This document shows positions 20,725-55,234 of a DNA stretch of 64,000 nucleotides, piece after piece. The first letter of the stretch is position 1. Every line of letters starts with the position of its first letter. The position numbers and the translations under genes were made by a program. Source of the stretch: Acidobacteriota bacterium (GTDB taxonomy: Bacteria; Acidobacteriota; Blastocatellia; RBC074); assembly GCA_016715865.1 (NCBI GenBank), contig JADJXM010000004.1, positions 408,501 to 472,500 on the forward strand, in the 5' to 3' direction. A model generated the notes under the pieces. The model ran no database searches and was not told the DNA's origin. It was given only the letters and a program-made list of their open reading frames with translations.

Positions 20725-20858
20725 GCAGTGGGCAGTTCCCAGTTTCAGAGGCGCAAGTTTATGGCAGGTGTTCAGCTTGTTTAAAGTCTGCAATAGATCA
20801 AAGTTACTGCTTTTACAGACTGACTTCCCACTTTCTACTTTTAACTGCCCACTGCCTA

Positions 20859-20863
<5 letters not shown>
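20713..20863. repeat. AGTAGAAAGT inverted-repeat spacer element, copy 3
   Basis: Left arm AGTAGGCAGTAGGCAGTGGG, right arm complement (CCCACTGCCTACTACTT) with an inner TTTCTACTTTTAACTGCCC. It bridges the convergent PhyH gene and the small secreted-protein gene; both stop codons lie inside its arms. The core of about 100 bases is unlike the other copies. Confidence 0.8.
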
Positions 20864-21392
<529 letters not shown>

Positions 21393-21531
21393 ACTTTTAG
21401 CCTCCGCTATAGTTAATGCCTGCCGGTGACTCGTTCTATCCATTTTTTTATTGGAAAAAACTAAAGGACGGCGAAATCTGCCGTCCTTTAAGACGCAAAG
21501 GGTCAGGTCAACGTCACAATATATTTGAGTG

Positions 21532-22659
<1,128 letters not shown>

Positions 22660-22662
22660 GAT

Positions 22663-22808
<146 letters not shown>

Positions 22809-22812
22809 TGAT

Positions 22813-23988
<1,176 letters not shown>

Positions 23989-24001
23989 AAGTCTCCAAAT
24001 C

Positions 24002-26098
<2,097 letters not shown>

Positions 26099-26112
26099 GA
26101 GACGGGAGTAAA

Positions 26113-27081
26113 TTATCGTTGGAGCGCCGCAAGTTTCTCTTTGAGCAGCGGGATCACATTCTTGTAATCCTCGACGATGCCGAAACGACAGTGCTTGAAT
26201 ATCGGAGCATCGGCATCGATATTGATGGCGGCGATCACCCTGGCGTCGGAGATTCCGGCCATATGCTGGCTGGCTCCGCGAATCGCCACTGCGATGTATA
26301 AACCCGGCGCCACCTTCTTGCCTGTCTGTCCGACCTGCCACGACGGAGGGCACCAGCCTGAATCACAGGCCGCGCGCGATGCTGCCAATTGTGCGCCGAT
26401 CAATCCAGCCACGTCCTGCAGATCCGCAAAAGGTTCTGGTCCGCCCAGACCGCGTCCGCCCGAAATGATCACGCGGGCATCTTCGAGCCGTGCTTCGCCC
26501 GCCCCTTCGCTCTTCCTCTCGATGATCTGAGTCGGAGCTCTCATCGACAAATCAACCGCGGGCCGGGTAATGGCCGCCGTTGCTGAATCCTTTTCCGGCG
26601 CAGGTTCGAAGGCGCGGGCGCGCAGCCAGAGCACCGCCGGTGAACGCTTGAGTTCGATCGTCGCCACCGCCTTTCCGCCATAGACGCTGCGCCGGACTCG
26701 AATCGCTCCGTTATCGACCGCCAGTTCGATGCCATCCCCGGCGGCGCTGCCCGAGAGCCGGTGTGCCAGTCGTGGCGCAAGCTCCTGACTGTATGTATCG
26801 TTGCCGAAAAGCACTGCGGCCGGCGCGGCATCGCGACAGATCGATGTCAGCGCCTGCAAAAAGATCTCCGGCTGATATTCCGCCAGCTCAGCCTGATCGG
26901 CCACGATCACCTCATCGGCAACGGCGGCGAGCCGCGAGTTCATCGCTGCATTTCCAGGGCCGATCACAACGGCACGCAGCCTCCCTCCCAGAACCGTTGC
27001 GAGGTTTCTACCCGCTCCAGCAACTCCCTGTGCCGCTCGGTCATAATCCGAATTCGAGAATGATATTATGAGTATGTCCAT
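26113..27081 (-). CDS. etfA: Electron transfer flavoprotein, alpha subunit
   Basis: A 322-residue ETF alpha subunit that holds FAD and accepts electrons from acyl-CoA dehydrogenases. The C-terminal FAD domain is intact: ARVIISGGRGLGGPEPFADL, QVGQTGKKVAPGLYIAVAIRGASQHMAGI and AINIDADAPIFKHCRFGIVEDYKNVIP. The N-terminal Rossmann-like domain begins MDILIISFSNSDYDRAAQG. It pairs with etfB upstream. A repeat arm ends 3 bases before its ATG, so no Shine-Dalgarno sequence is present and translation may depend on coupling. Confidence 0.95.
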   Translation of the reverse strand: MDILIISFSNSDYDRAAQGVAGAGRNLATVLGGRLRAVVIGPGNAAMNSRLAAVADEVIVADQAELAEYQPEIFLQALTSICRDAAPAAVLFGNDTYSQELAPRLAHRLSGSAAGDGIELAVDNGAIRVRRSVYGGKAVATIELKRSPAVLWLRARAFEPAPEKDSATAAITRPAVDLSMRAPTQIIERKSEGAGEARLEDARVIISGGRGLGGPEPFADLQDVAGLIGAQLAASRAACDSGWCPPSWQVGQTGKKVAPGLYIAVAIRGASQHMAGISDARVIAAINIDADAPIFKHCRFGIVEDYKNVIPLLKEKLAALQR

Positions 27082-28007
<926 letters not shown>

Positions 28008-28027
28008 GAATAAACCTCGATGAGCAG

Positions 28028-28102
28028 GAAGTACGAAGTATAAAGTACAAAGTATAAAGTCAGGATCATTCTTTATACTTTATACTTTATACTTTGTACT
28101 TT
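28028..28102. repeat. AGTAGAAAGT-family spacer element, divergent copy 7
   Basis: Short variant with units AGTATAAAGTACAAAGT and the complementary right arm ACTTTATACTTTATACTT, with a loop of only about 12 bases. Unlike the other copies it sits between two 5' ends (etfB and the dehalogenase-like gene). Confidence 0.75.
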
Positions 28103-28174
28103 TATAATTATCCGCGCGGTCTCACACTGTCAAGAAAACTGACCGCGTATCACTAATTCTCAAGGGATAAGAAC

Positions 28175-29080
<906 letters not shown>

Positions 29081-29094
29081 GAGAAGGTGAAAAT

Positions 29095-29847
<753 letters not shown>

Positions 29848-29863
29848 TCCAATCACGCTCTCG

Positions 29864-29970
<107 letters not shown>

Positions 29971-29987
29971 CACAATTCAAACATATT

Positions 29988-30668
29988 ATGGAACCTATCG
30001 TACAAATCTCACTTGATCTGACCGATCTCAAAGAAGCTATTGAAACTGCCCGAATCGCTGTCGAAGCGGGCGTCGACTGGCTTGAAGCGGGAACGCCGCT
30101 GATTCTGGCCGAGGGACTGCACTGCGTCCGCGCTCTGCGTCAGGAGTTCCCGAACCACCCTATCGTGGCTGATCTTAAAACCATGGATGGCGGTTATCTT
30201 GAAGCCGAAATGATGGCCAAAGCCGGCGCCACACACGTTGTCGTCATGGCCCGGGCGCATGAAGAAACGATCAAGACCGTCGTCAAGTGCGGCCGCGATT
30301 ATGGCGTCAAGGTCATGGGCGACAATATGGCCTGCGATGACAAGGCCGCGGCCAGCAAATGGATGGAGGATCTGGGAGTCGATTTCATCGTCCATCACAC
30401 AGGTTTCGACGAGCGCAACGGAATCATGGCTTCGACAGGCAAACGCCTGAGTCCGCTGGACGATCTGGCTTCGGTGGTCAACGCCGTCACCATCCCCGTT
30501 CAGGCTGTCGGAGGCCTGACGCTCGAAGAGGCCGTCGAGATGCCGAAACACGGAGCCCCGATGGTCGTCATCGGAGCTCCGCTGGCGATCAATGCATACT
30601 CTTTCAATGTTGCCGCCGGCGACCTGAAAGGATTGCTGATGGAAATAACAAGGAGGATTCGCGCTTAA
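29988..30668 (+). CDS. Hexulose-6-phosphate synthase / 3-keto-gulonate-6-P decarboxylase-type enzyme
   Basis: A 226-residue TIM-barrel protein of the orotidine-5'-phosphate decarboxylase superfamily. Asp-Lys-Asp active-site motif: IVADLKTMDGGYLEAEMMAKAGATHVVVMA. Phosphate site near the C-terminus: IPVQAVGGLTLEEAVEMPKHGAPMVVIGAPLAI. The motif spelling is closest to hexulose-6-phosphate synthases (formaldehyde + ribulose-5-P), but ketogulonate-6-P decarboxylases share it. No phosphohexuloisomerase is adjacent, so formaldehyde fixation is unproven. The start at 29988 is chosen because the upstream frame reads through the hairpin repeat. Confidence 0.8.
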   Translation: MEPIVQISLDLTDLKEAIETARIAVEAGVDWLEAGTPLILAEGLHCVRALRQEFPNHPIVADLKTMDGGYLEAEMMAKAGATHVVVMARAHEETIKTVVKCGRDYGVKVMGDNMACDDKAAASKWMEDLGVDFIVHHTGFDERNGIMASTGKRLSPLDDLASVVNAVTIPVQAVGGLTLEEAVEMPKHGAPMVVIGAPLAINAYSFNVAAGDLKGLLMEITRRIRA

Positions 30669-30675
30669 TCGCGAA

Positions 30676-31734
30676 ATGAAATCTATGAGTCAAACCATGA
30701 CCGGAGTCGTACAGTTCGACCTGACCCCGCGATCCGTCGAATTGCGCGAGATGGAGATCCCCGAAATCGGCGAAGAAGACGTTCTGCTGCAGGTCGGCGC
30801 TGTCAGCGTCTGCGGAAGCGATGTTCATCAATATCACGGCACGCAAAGCTGGGCGGTTCGCACGCCCGTTGTCCTGGGCCACGAATTCGGCGGCATCGTC
30901 GCGCGCGCCGGCAAACGTGTGCGCGGATTCAAGGAAGGCGACCGCGTTGTGTCCGAGACTGCCGCCTCGATCTGTGGCCATTGCATCTACTGTCGCGCCG
31001 GCGAATACAATCTCTGCCCGGAGCGTAAAGGCTTCGGCTATGGCATCAACGGAGCGATGTCCAATTACGTCAGCGTTCCGGAAAGATGTCTGCACCACAT
31101 TCCCGATTCACTGCCCTTCGAACGGGCGGCGCTGACCGAGCCATGCTGTGTGGCCTACAATTGCGTTGCCGTCAAAAGCAAAGTCAGGCCCGGTGACACG
31201 GTAGTTGTCTTCGGACCGGGCCCGATTGGACTGCTCTGCGCCGAAATGGCACGCATCAATGGCGCCGGGAATCTGATCATAGCCGGTATGGCGCAGGACG
31301 CATCGCGCCTTGAAGCTGCTCGCCAACTGGGCGTGACACACGCCGTCAATATCCAGGAGGTGAGCCTGACCGACCTCCTGCGTGAAATCGGTGACGGTCT
31401 CGGAGCTCACCTCGTGATCGACGCCGCCGGCGCATCGGCTGCGCTCAAGAGCGCGATGGAGATCGTTCGTCCGGGCGGCCAGATCACGAAGGTCGGCTGG
31501 GGGCCGCAGCCACTCAATTTCTCACTCGATCCGCTGGTTCAAAAAGCCGTCACACTGCAGGGCAGTTTCAGCCATACCTTCCAGAACTGGGAACAGGTGG
31601 TTTCGATGCTTGCCTCAGGACAGATCAACCTGCAGCCGGTCATCAGTCGCGTGGCCGGCCTGGAGGACTGGAAAGACTGCTTCGACGGCATGCACGACGG
31701 CGCTTACGTCAAATCAGTGCTTCGGCCCAATTGA
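30676..31734 (+). CDS. Zinc-dependent alcohol/polyol dehydrogenase (MDR family)
   Basis: A 352-residue medium-chain dehydrogenase. Catalytic-zinc region: VCGSDVHQYHGTQ and GHEFGGIVARAGKRVRGFKEGDRV. Structural zinc: CGHCIYCRAGEYNLC. Nucleotide-binding fold: GDTVVVFGPGPIGLLCAEMA, followed by GAGNLIIAGMAQDASRLEAARQLG. The overall style matches L-iditol/threonine-type dehydrogenases that oxidise secondary polyol hydroxyls. It starts 7 bases after the HPS-like gene and belongs to the same transcript. Confidence 0.9.
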   Translation: MKSMSQTMTGVVQFDLTPRSVELREMEIPEIGEEDVLLQVGAVSVCGSDVHQYHGTQSWAVRTPVVLGHEFGGIVARAGKRVRGFKEGDRVVSETAASICGHCIYCRAGEYNLCPERKGFGYGINGAMSNYVSVPERCLHHIPDSLPFERAALTEPCCVAYNCVAVKSKVRPGDTVVVFGPGPIGLLCAEMARINGAGNLIIAGMAQDASRLEAARQLGVTHAVNIQEVSLTDLLREIGDGLGAHLVIDAAGASAALKSAMEIVRPGGQITKVGWGPQPLNFSLDPLVQKAVTLQGSFSHTFQNWEQVVSMLASGQINLQPVISRVAGLEDWKDCFDGMHDGAYVKSVLRPN

Positions 31735-31750
31735 AAGGAAAAATAGAGAT

Positions 31751-32917
31751 ATGATTCGTCTGCTTTTCGTCTCCCTGCTGCTGGCTTCTTCGATGATCTT
31801 CCAGCAGCCGGCCCAGAATCCCACGGCCCAGCGGCAGGAACTTCCGCCTGAAGCCATCACCGAGCCGGTCCGTTCGATCAAACCTCCGCGGACGCCTTTG
31901 CCGGCAGAGTCGGCCTCGGCCGGCGTTACGAAATACTCGTTCATCGTATACGGCGATACGCGCGGCCGGCGGGACGGGTGGGAGTTGCAATACGAGCATT
32001 CACTGCTCGTTAATTCAATGCTCGCCAACATCAGCAAACTCGCGAAGACGGATTTTCCGGTCCGATTCGTTCTGCAGACTGGCGACGGGGTCTCGACCGG
32101 ACGTATCGGACGCCAGTGGAATGCGAGTTTTGTCGATCTGATCGACCGCCTGACGCAGGTTGGCGATGTCCCTTATTATCTGTCAGCGGGAAATCATGAC
32201 CTGTCGAGCGCTGCCACCCACAATGATCCGCTCAGGCAGCCGGGACTCAAGAACTATCTTGCCGCCAACGCGAACCTGATTCCGCCGGACGGTTCTCCGC
32301 GCCGGCTCGACGGCTATCCTGTCTTCTCGTTCGGTTACGGCAATACTTTCGTCCTCGCCTTCGATTCGAATATCGCCGGCGACGACAAACAGTTCGAGTG
32401 GGTCAAGGCGCAGCTTGAAGGACTCGATCGCAATCGCTATCAAAACATCTTCGTCTACGCTCATCACCCGGCATTCTCATCGGGCCCGCACGGCGGCGCC
32501 AGGGTCGAAAGACCGACCGCTATCATCCGTGAACGATATATGCCGCTCTTTCACAAGCATCATGTGCGCATCTTCTTCTCGGGTCACGAGCATTTCTTCG
32601 AGCACTGGGTCGAGAGATTCAAGGACGAAAATGGCGACCATCGCCTCGATCACGTCACCACGGGTGGTGGCGGGGCGCCGCTTTACGCTTATACCGGTGA
32701 CCCTGATATTCGACCTTACATTCAGGCGCATTCGAACCTCGGCGTAACGCTTGACCGCATCGCCAAACCGGCCTTTGAGCCCGGCGACGGGGCCTATCAT
32801 TACCTGATCGTCAGGGTCGATGGCAAGAGGATCGACCTGGAGGTCGTCGGAGTCGACTGGGGACGCAATTACCAACCCTATCGCAGCAACAAGGCTGATC
32901 TATCAGACCGCAATTAA
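31751..32917 (+). CDS. Secreted calcineurin-type metallophosphoesterase
   Basis: A 388-residue exported phosphoesterase. The start at 31751 gives a signal peptide (MIRLLFVSLLLASSM). Metal-binding motifs in order: FIVYGDTRGR, LQTGDGVSTGR (GD-x-G), YYLSAGNHDLSS (GNHD), FVYAHHPAFSSGPHG and FFSGHEHFFEH. The beta-rich insert and C-terminal domain are purple-acid-phosphatase-like in layout. The substrate is unknown. It lies inside the sugar-type operon, 16 bases after the dehydrogenase. Confidence 0.87.
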   Translation: MIRLLFVSLLLASSMIFQQPAQNPTAQRQELPPEAITEPVRSIKPPRTPLPAESASAGVTKYSFIVYGDTRGRRDGWELQYEHSLLVNSMLANISKLAKTDFPVRFVLQTGDGVSTGRIGRQWNASFVDLIDRLTQVGDVPYYLSAGNHDLSSAATHNDPLRQPGLKNYLAANANLIPPDGSPRRLDGYPVFSFGYGNTFVLAFDSNIAGDDKQFEWVKAQLEGLDRNRYQNIFVYAHHPAFSSGPHGGARVERPTAIIRERYMPLFHKHHVRIFFSGHEHFFEHWVERFKDENGDHRLDHVTTGGGGAPLYAYTGDPDIRPYIQAHSNLGVTLDRIAKPAFEPGDGAYHYLIVRVDGKRIDLEVVGVDWGRNYQPYRSNKADLSDRN

Positions 32918-32926
32918 AATCAAAAC

Positions 32927-33808
<882 letters not shown>

Positions 33809-33816
33809 AGGAGATC

Positions 33817-34596
33817 ATGGACAGACTCAAAGGCAGCGTCGCCGTCGTGACCGGCTCGGGATCCGGCCTCGGAGAAGGCATCGCGCGACTCTTCGCCTCG
33901 GAAGGCGCCCGGGTCGTCATTTCGGGACGCGACGAAAATAAGCCCAAAGCCGTGGCCGATGACATCAATGCAGGTGGCGGGCAGGCTATCTGGATCAAGG
34001 CCGATGTCGAAATCGAAGAGGACTGCCGCAAGCTGATCGACCGGACCGTCGAACAACTCGGCGCAATCGACGTGCTGGTCAATACTGTCGGCTGGAGCAT
34101 GCGCGGGCACATCGAAAACACCACTGTCGAACAATGGGACCGCGTCTTTGCACTCAATGTGCGCAGTTCATTCATCTGCACCCAGCAGGCCGTCAAATAT
34201 ATGAAAGAGCGGATGAGTGGCTCGATCATCAACATCGGTTCGGTCAACGCCTACATTGGAGAGCCCAAACTGATGGCCTATGCGGCGTCCAAGGGCGCGC
34301 TCATGACGCTCACGAAGAATCTGGCCAGTTATCTTAACCAGTACCGGATTCGCGTCAATCAGCTCAACGTCGGCTGGACGCTCACTCCGAACGAGCACCG
34401 CATCAAGGTCGAGGAGGAAGGTAAAGGCGAAAACTGGATCGATGAGGCCGTCAAAACGCGCCCCTGGGGCCGCTTGCTCAGCCCACTCGACATCGCCTGG
34501 GCCGCACTCTATTTCGCAAGCAACGAAAGCGAATGCATCACGGGTTCGATCCTCGATATGGAGCAGTATCCCGTGGGATCGCCGCCTAACTGGTAG
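33817..34596 (+). CDS. Short-chain dehydrogenase/reductase
   Basis: A 259-residue classical SDR. Cofactor motif TGSGSGLGEGIARLFASEGARVVISGRDE (NAD-type with some basic residues nearby), NTVGWSM (the NNAG variant), active-site SIINIGSVNAYIGEPKLMAYAASKGALMTLTKNLA with Ser, Tyr and Lys, and the C-terminal CITGSILDMEQYPVG. It ends the plus-strand sugar-type gene run. GAGGAG lies 3 bases before the ATG. A transposon-like repeat starts 9 bases after the stop. Confidence 0.92.
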   Translation: MDRLKGSVAVVTGSGSGLGEGIARLFASEGARVVISGRDENKPKAVADDINAGGGQAIWIKADVEIEEDCRKLIDRTVEQLGAIDVLVNTVGWSMRGHIENTTVEQWDRVFALNVRSSFICTQQAVKYMKERMSGSIINIGSVNAYIGEPKLMAYAASKGALMTLTKNLASYLNQYRIRVNQLNVGWTLTPNEHRIKVEEEGKGENWIDEAVKTRPWGRLLSPLDIAWAALYFASNESECITGSILDMEQYPVGSPPNW

Positions 34597-34605
34597 GCTA
34601 AATAA

Positions 34606-34986
34606 CTGATGTTACGCAGAAGAGTCCTTTAAAATCGATTTGACAAAGTTTGAGGTTGCTCAAGCATATTCGTTCTGTGAGCCTGCAACGCAGGCGAAAG
34701 AATACAGCCCGGGGTGGAGCGAGGCCGCCAGGCCGAGCGAAGCCCCGGGTCCCGTTCCACCAAAATTGGCAAGCCCACGAAGTGGGCGATAGCCTGAGCG
34801 GAAGAGTCAGGCGTCATCGAGAAATCTGCCGCCCATTTCATGGGCTTGCTGAAATGACGATCCCAATACCCGGGGTTTCGTTCGGCCTGGCGGCCTCACT
34901 TCACCCCGGGCTCTATTCTGCCCACCCGCTTCGCGGGTTCGGGACAAGTCAAGCAATTTCCGATCATTGTCTCTGCGTAACATCAG
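34606..34986. mobile_element. 381-bp MITE-like element with 15-bp terminal inverted repeats, copy 1
   Basis: Ends CTGATGTTACGCAGA and TCTGCGTAACATCAG are exact inverted repeats. The interior is a large imperfect palindrome (CCCGGGGTGGAGCGAGGCCG left, CGGCCTCACTTCACCCCGGG right) plus small hairpins such as CCCGCTTCGCGGG. No open frame encodes a transposase. It fills most of the 414-base gap between the SDR gene and the Rad50-like gene (convergent). TAA occurs directly on both sides; no longer target duplication is seen. A second copy is at 56091. Confidence 0.8.
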
Positions 34987-35010
34987 TAATCTATTCGTGA
35001 CCATTGGTGT

Positions 35011-38437
<3,427 letters not shown>

Positions 38438-38655
38438 TGGTTAACACTCCTGATGTAATAGTATTTAGTGAGGATCGAAGTAAGAGGCATTTTGCCATGT
38501 CAACTGCACGGGCGTCAAAGATGTCCAGCTTGACGGTCTCAAGCCCCTCAACTAGAATTCCCTTTTGCCCGGTCGATACCGGTAGGAGCCGAGACATCCG
38601 GCTATCATATAAATACACGTGATGCCGCCAAAGCGGCGGAATCCGCGTTTGAGGA

Positions 38656-41202
<2,547 letters not shown>

Positions 41203-41440
41203 CAGTCGAAGAGCCACCCGAGCAGAGAATGCAACGCCGCCCGCGCCGCGGTCACGTCACATTCACCAAGGCCAATGCCAGCGCAATGGCCGCGGGCGAA
41301 GAGGACGGCAAACCGCGAACGGTCGTCAGCGAGCACCCGAAAGTCGGACGCAATGATCCATGCCCTTGCGGCTCGGGCAAGAAATTCAAAAAATGCCACG
41401 GTGTCGAAGTTTGAACCCGGGTAAATCAGATCGAAATCAT

Positions 41441-41474
41441 AACGGGAGGCATTTCCGCCTCCCGTTATTTTTTT
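41441..41474 (+). terminator. Rho-independent terminator after secA
   Basis: AACGGGAGGC, a short loop (ATTTCC), then GCCTCCCGTT and a run of T (ATTTTTTT). Classic stem with T tract, starting 26 bases after the secA stop. Confidence 0.85.
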
Positions 41475-41649
41475 GCCGCTTCCTCGATCCAACGCTTCTA
41501 CTGAGCTTTTACTGTACCATTCTTATCGCGACTGTTTTAAAATAGCGTCGCTTTTACATCTCCAACAATTTCGAATTAATCTGGGGCGTTCAATGCAATC
41601 GAATCGGCGTCCTGAATGAATGGCGTTGTTCCTGTTACGAGGAGGAAAT

Positions 41650-41904
<255 letters not shown>

Positions 41905-41947
41905 ATGGCTGATCACTTCTGCCCCCAGGGGGAGCGAGACCTGCCGG

Positions 41948-41976
41948 TTGACCGTCAGTAACGTCTGTTGTATGGT
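41948..41976 (+). promoter_or_regulatory. Promoter of the tRNA-Arg gene
   Basis: TTGACC (41948-41953), exactly 17 bases, then TATGGT (41971-41976); the tRNA begins 12 bases after the -10, the expected distance for a stable-RNA promoter. Confidence 0.6.
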
Positions 41977-41987
41977 GGTCAACATAA

Positions 41988-42105
<118 letters not shown>

Positions 42106-42210
42106 ACACCGGGTTTCAGCGAAAGGTGACCGTTTGCGGGTCATCGAGATTCTGATCAATTATAACGTGCTCACTGCTCTTCCGAATTATCCTCTCTCCG
42201 TCGCCTGTCC

Positions 42211-42363
42211 TTAATGCCTGGCAACAAAAACGCTGAACAGGCCCCCGGCGCCCGCAACAAAAGCGCCGACCGCAACCGCCTTCCAGGAATGAAATCCTAT
42301 CCCGATGAGCAATATCACGATGCCTGTCAACATACTGTAATGATAAATACGCTTTTCGTTCAT
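42211..42363 (-). CDS. Possible small membrane protein
   Basis: A 50-residue frame, MNEKRIYHYSMLTGIVILLIGIGFHSW then AVAVGAFVAGAGGLFSVFVARH, with two hydrophobic stretches. The composition looks real, but no ribosome site is seen and the ATG comes only 11 bases after the terminator of the H1-like gene. Treat as tentative. Confidence 0.35.
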   Translation of the reverse strand: MNEKRIYHYSMLTGIVILLIGIGFHSWKAVAVGAFVAGAGGLFSVFVARH

Positions 42364-42373
42364 TGCGAGCAGC

Positions 42374-42396
42374 AAAAAGGGGTGGTTGCCCACCCC
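42374..42396 (-). terminator. Rho-independent terminator of the H1-like gene
   Basis: On the minus strand GGGGTGG-GCAA-CCACCCC is followed by TTTTT. It lies about 54 bases downstream of the stop of the Lys/Ala-rich gene ending at 42450. Confidence 0.75.
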
Positions 42397-42449
42397 TACC
42401 GTAAAATAAACTCGACAATCAATTGTGATTGAATTAAATCGCCAGAAGG

Positions 42450-42596
<147 letters not shown>

Positions 42597-42627
42597 AGTG
42601 TTTTTCTCCTTTCCTCGTAGATAGCCT

Positions 42628-42686
<59 letters not shown>

Positions 42687-42690
42687 ATAG

Positions 42691-42719
42691 CTTATAAACT
42701 TCTTCGACACATGTGTCAA
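42691..42719 (-). promoter_or_regulatory. Consensus sigma-70 promoter with overlapping palindrome
   Basis: On the minus strand: TTGACA (42719-42714), 17-base spacer, TATAAG (42696-42691), about 95 bases upstream of the H1-like ATG. The perfect 12-bp palindrome GACACATGTGTC at 42706-42717 overlaps the -35 and could be an operator. Confidence 0.65.
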
Positions 42720-42899
42720 GAAAAATCTTTTTTCATGCATGCGTGAATGCATGACGAGATGCATGATTTCATGTCGATTGAAGTTAGAAGTTTGTGATTA
42801 TCGGTCGATTCATTGCATAATCTGCGTTCGTAGCTGTCATTATTGAGTGAAATCGTCATTCAAACTCAAACGAAGATTCATCACGATTAAGGAGAAACC
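42720..42899. other. Leader region upstream of the M28 peptidase with ATGCAT cluster
   Basis: No gene is visible. Between 42734 and 42775 the motif ATGCATG or close variants recur (CATGCATGCGTGAATGCATG, then GATGCATGATTTCATG), near the palindrome of the opposite-strand promoter. The peptidase ribosome site AAGGAG lies just before 42900. Confidence 0.4.
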
Positions 42900-52148
<9,249 letters not shown>

Positions 52149-52601
52149 AAAGGCGGACTCCTCCCTAACGCTTGAGAAGCTGTTATCCAGTCATGAATTG
52201 CCAAGTAACTACAATTTTTTGACGCTTATTTTTTCCGGGAAATCCGGACTTCATTTCCCTTGCAGGCAACGCATCAATCGTTCGTGATCGGCTGTAAGGC
52301 GCCGATTCCAAGCCTGATTACAGGGCATAAGTTCGCAAGAAATCTCAGGTGAAATCATCATACTCTGAAACGCGCAGCCATGCCATGGGAAATTTTACGC
52401 ATTTCAGACGGGGAAGAGGGTTAATTTCGAGTCAGGTCCGAGCGCCTGGATCCCTGGGGGAGATCATTCAAAACAGTTTCGACGAGCACGATTCCACCAT
52501 AAAGTGGCCCGGAAATCAGGATTGTACCCCTTTCCGGGAAAATCTTCACCTAATTAATGATAATTGTTTCTACCTGGCGGCACAGAGAGCTTCCAGTCGT
52601 A
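52149..52601. other. Gene-free region between the IPT/TIG gene and a repeat element
   Basis: About 450 bases upstream of the IPT/TIG gene and downstream of the permease 3' end. It should contain the IPT/TIG promoter, but I cannot pick a confident one. A weak inverted repeat CCCGGAAA (52508) / TTTCCGGG (52532) is present. A 99-codon frame at 52349-52648 is not convincing because it runs into the repeat. Confidence 0.5.
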
Positions 52602-52733
52602 AGAAATTAATCGCAAAGGCCTCAAAGGTGGCAAAGATTTTTCGGTGAATGAATATCCGGATTATTGCCCACTGGATATAATTCCAACACTGATCTTCCC
52701 TGTATATCTTTGCCACCTTTGCGGTCTTTGCGA

Positions 52734-52742
<9 letters not shown>
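52602..52742. repeat. CGCAAAG-rich inverted-repeat element, copy F2
   Basis: Left arm AGAAATTAATCGCAAAGGCC, right arm CTTTGCGATTAATTTCTTCC, core with GAATATCCGGATTATTGCCC. The stop TAA of the permease gene lies inside the right arm (GAAAT-TAA-TCGC). The core is found inverted in copy F3 at 61847. Confidence 0.8.
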
Positions 52743-54493
<1,751 letters not shown>

Positions 54494-54497
<4 letters not shown>

Positions 54498-55231
54498 AGA
54501 GTTCTCGCCTTTTCAGTTGAATTTGTGGTCTGCAACAGCTCAGTTATTGTTCGAAATCCGAAGCCCCTGCCCTTCAACCCGGTGATCATGCCGTCGACGG
54601 ATTCCATCGAAGTTCGACGGCTTTTGTACATGACGTGCAGAAGGATGATCGAACCGGGTCGGGCGCGATCGACAACATGGCCGACTATCCCTTCCGAGGT
54701 CGCGGATATTTCAGGCCAGGAATCCGGCTCGAGATCCCAGGTTATCATCCTGCGCTGGTGGCTGCTCAGGTACCAGGGCAGCAGAAAAAGTTTTTTGCAG
54801 TTCGGAGCGCGAAAATGTATTGGGCCCTGGTAGCCGGTCTTGCGAATCAGTTCGTCAGTCCGCTCGACCTCACTGCGAATGAACGACATCGATTTCAGAA
54901 CCATCCGTTGGTGAGTGTAGGAGTGATTGCCGATTTCGTGTCCGTCCAAGGCTATCCGGCGACCCAGCTCAGGGTTGGCTTCCAGCTCCGCCCCGGTCAG
55001 AAAGAAGGTCCCTTTGACATCATGTCTCTTCAGAATCGCCAGAATCTCGTCGGTCGCTTCAGGCACGGGTCCGTCGTCGAAGGTCAGGGCGACCAGCTTC
55101 TGCGCCGTTTCAACTCTCGGCACTATTTCGCCGAAGACCTGGAATGTCCGCGATCTGCCGATCTCCCAGAGACCCCAGGCAGCCAGAAAGATGAGGACCA
55201 GACCGGTCCCCAGGAGATATACTTTTCGCAT
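54494..55231 (-). CDS. Polysaccharide deacetylase (CE4), second of two
   Basis: A 245-residue NodB-type deacetylase with one N-terminal membrane anchor (VYLLGTGLVLIFLAAWGLW). Catalytic motifs: ALTFDDGPVPEATDEIL (base and metal Asp), GHEIGNHSYTHQRM (metal His-x3-His), IHFRAPNCKKLFLLPWYL, TWDLEPDSWPEI and IILLHVMYKSR. It removes acetyl groups from cell-wall or exopolysaccharide amino sugars. It starts 3 bases after the other deacetylase and overlaps the permease by 4 bases. Confidence 0.9.
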
Positions 55232-55234
55232 GAT

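Noticed and set aside
31751..32917. Mre11/SbcD partner for the Rad50-like ATPase
   Set aside because: The protein has a signal peptide and lies in a different operon on the opposite strand, so it is a secreted phosphoesterase.
52349..52648. 99-codon frame upstream of the permease 3' end
   Set aside because: No ribosome site, no family features, and its end reads through the F2 repeat arm.
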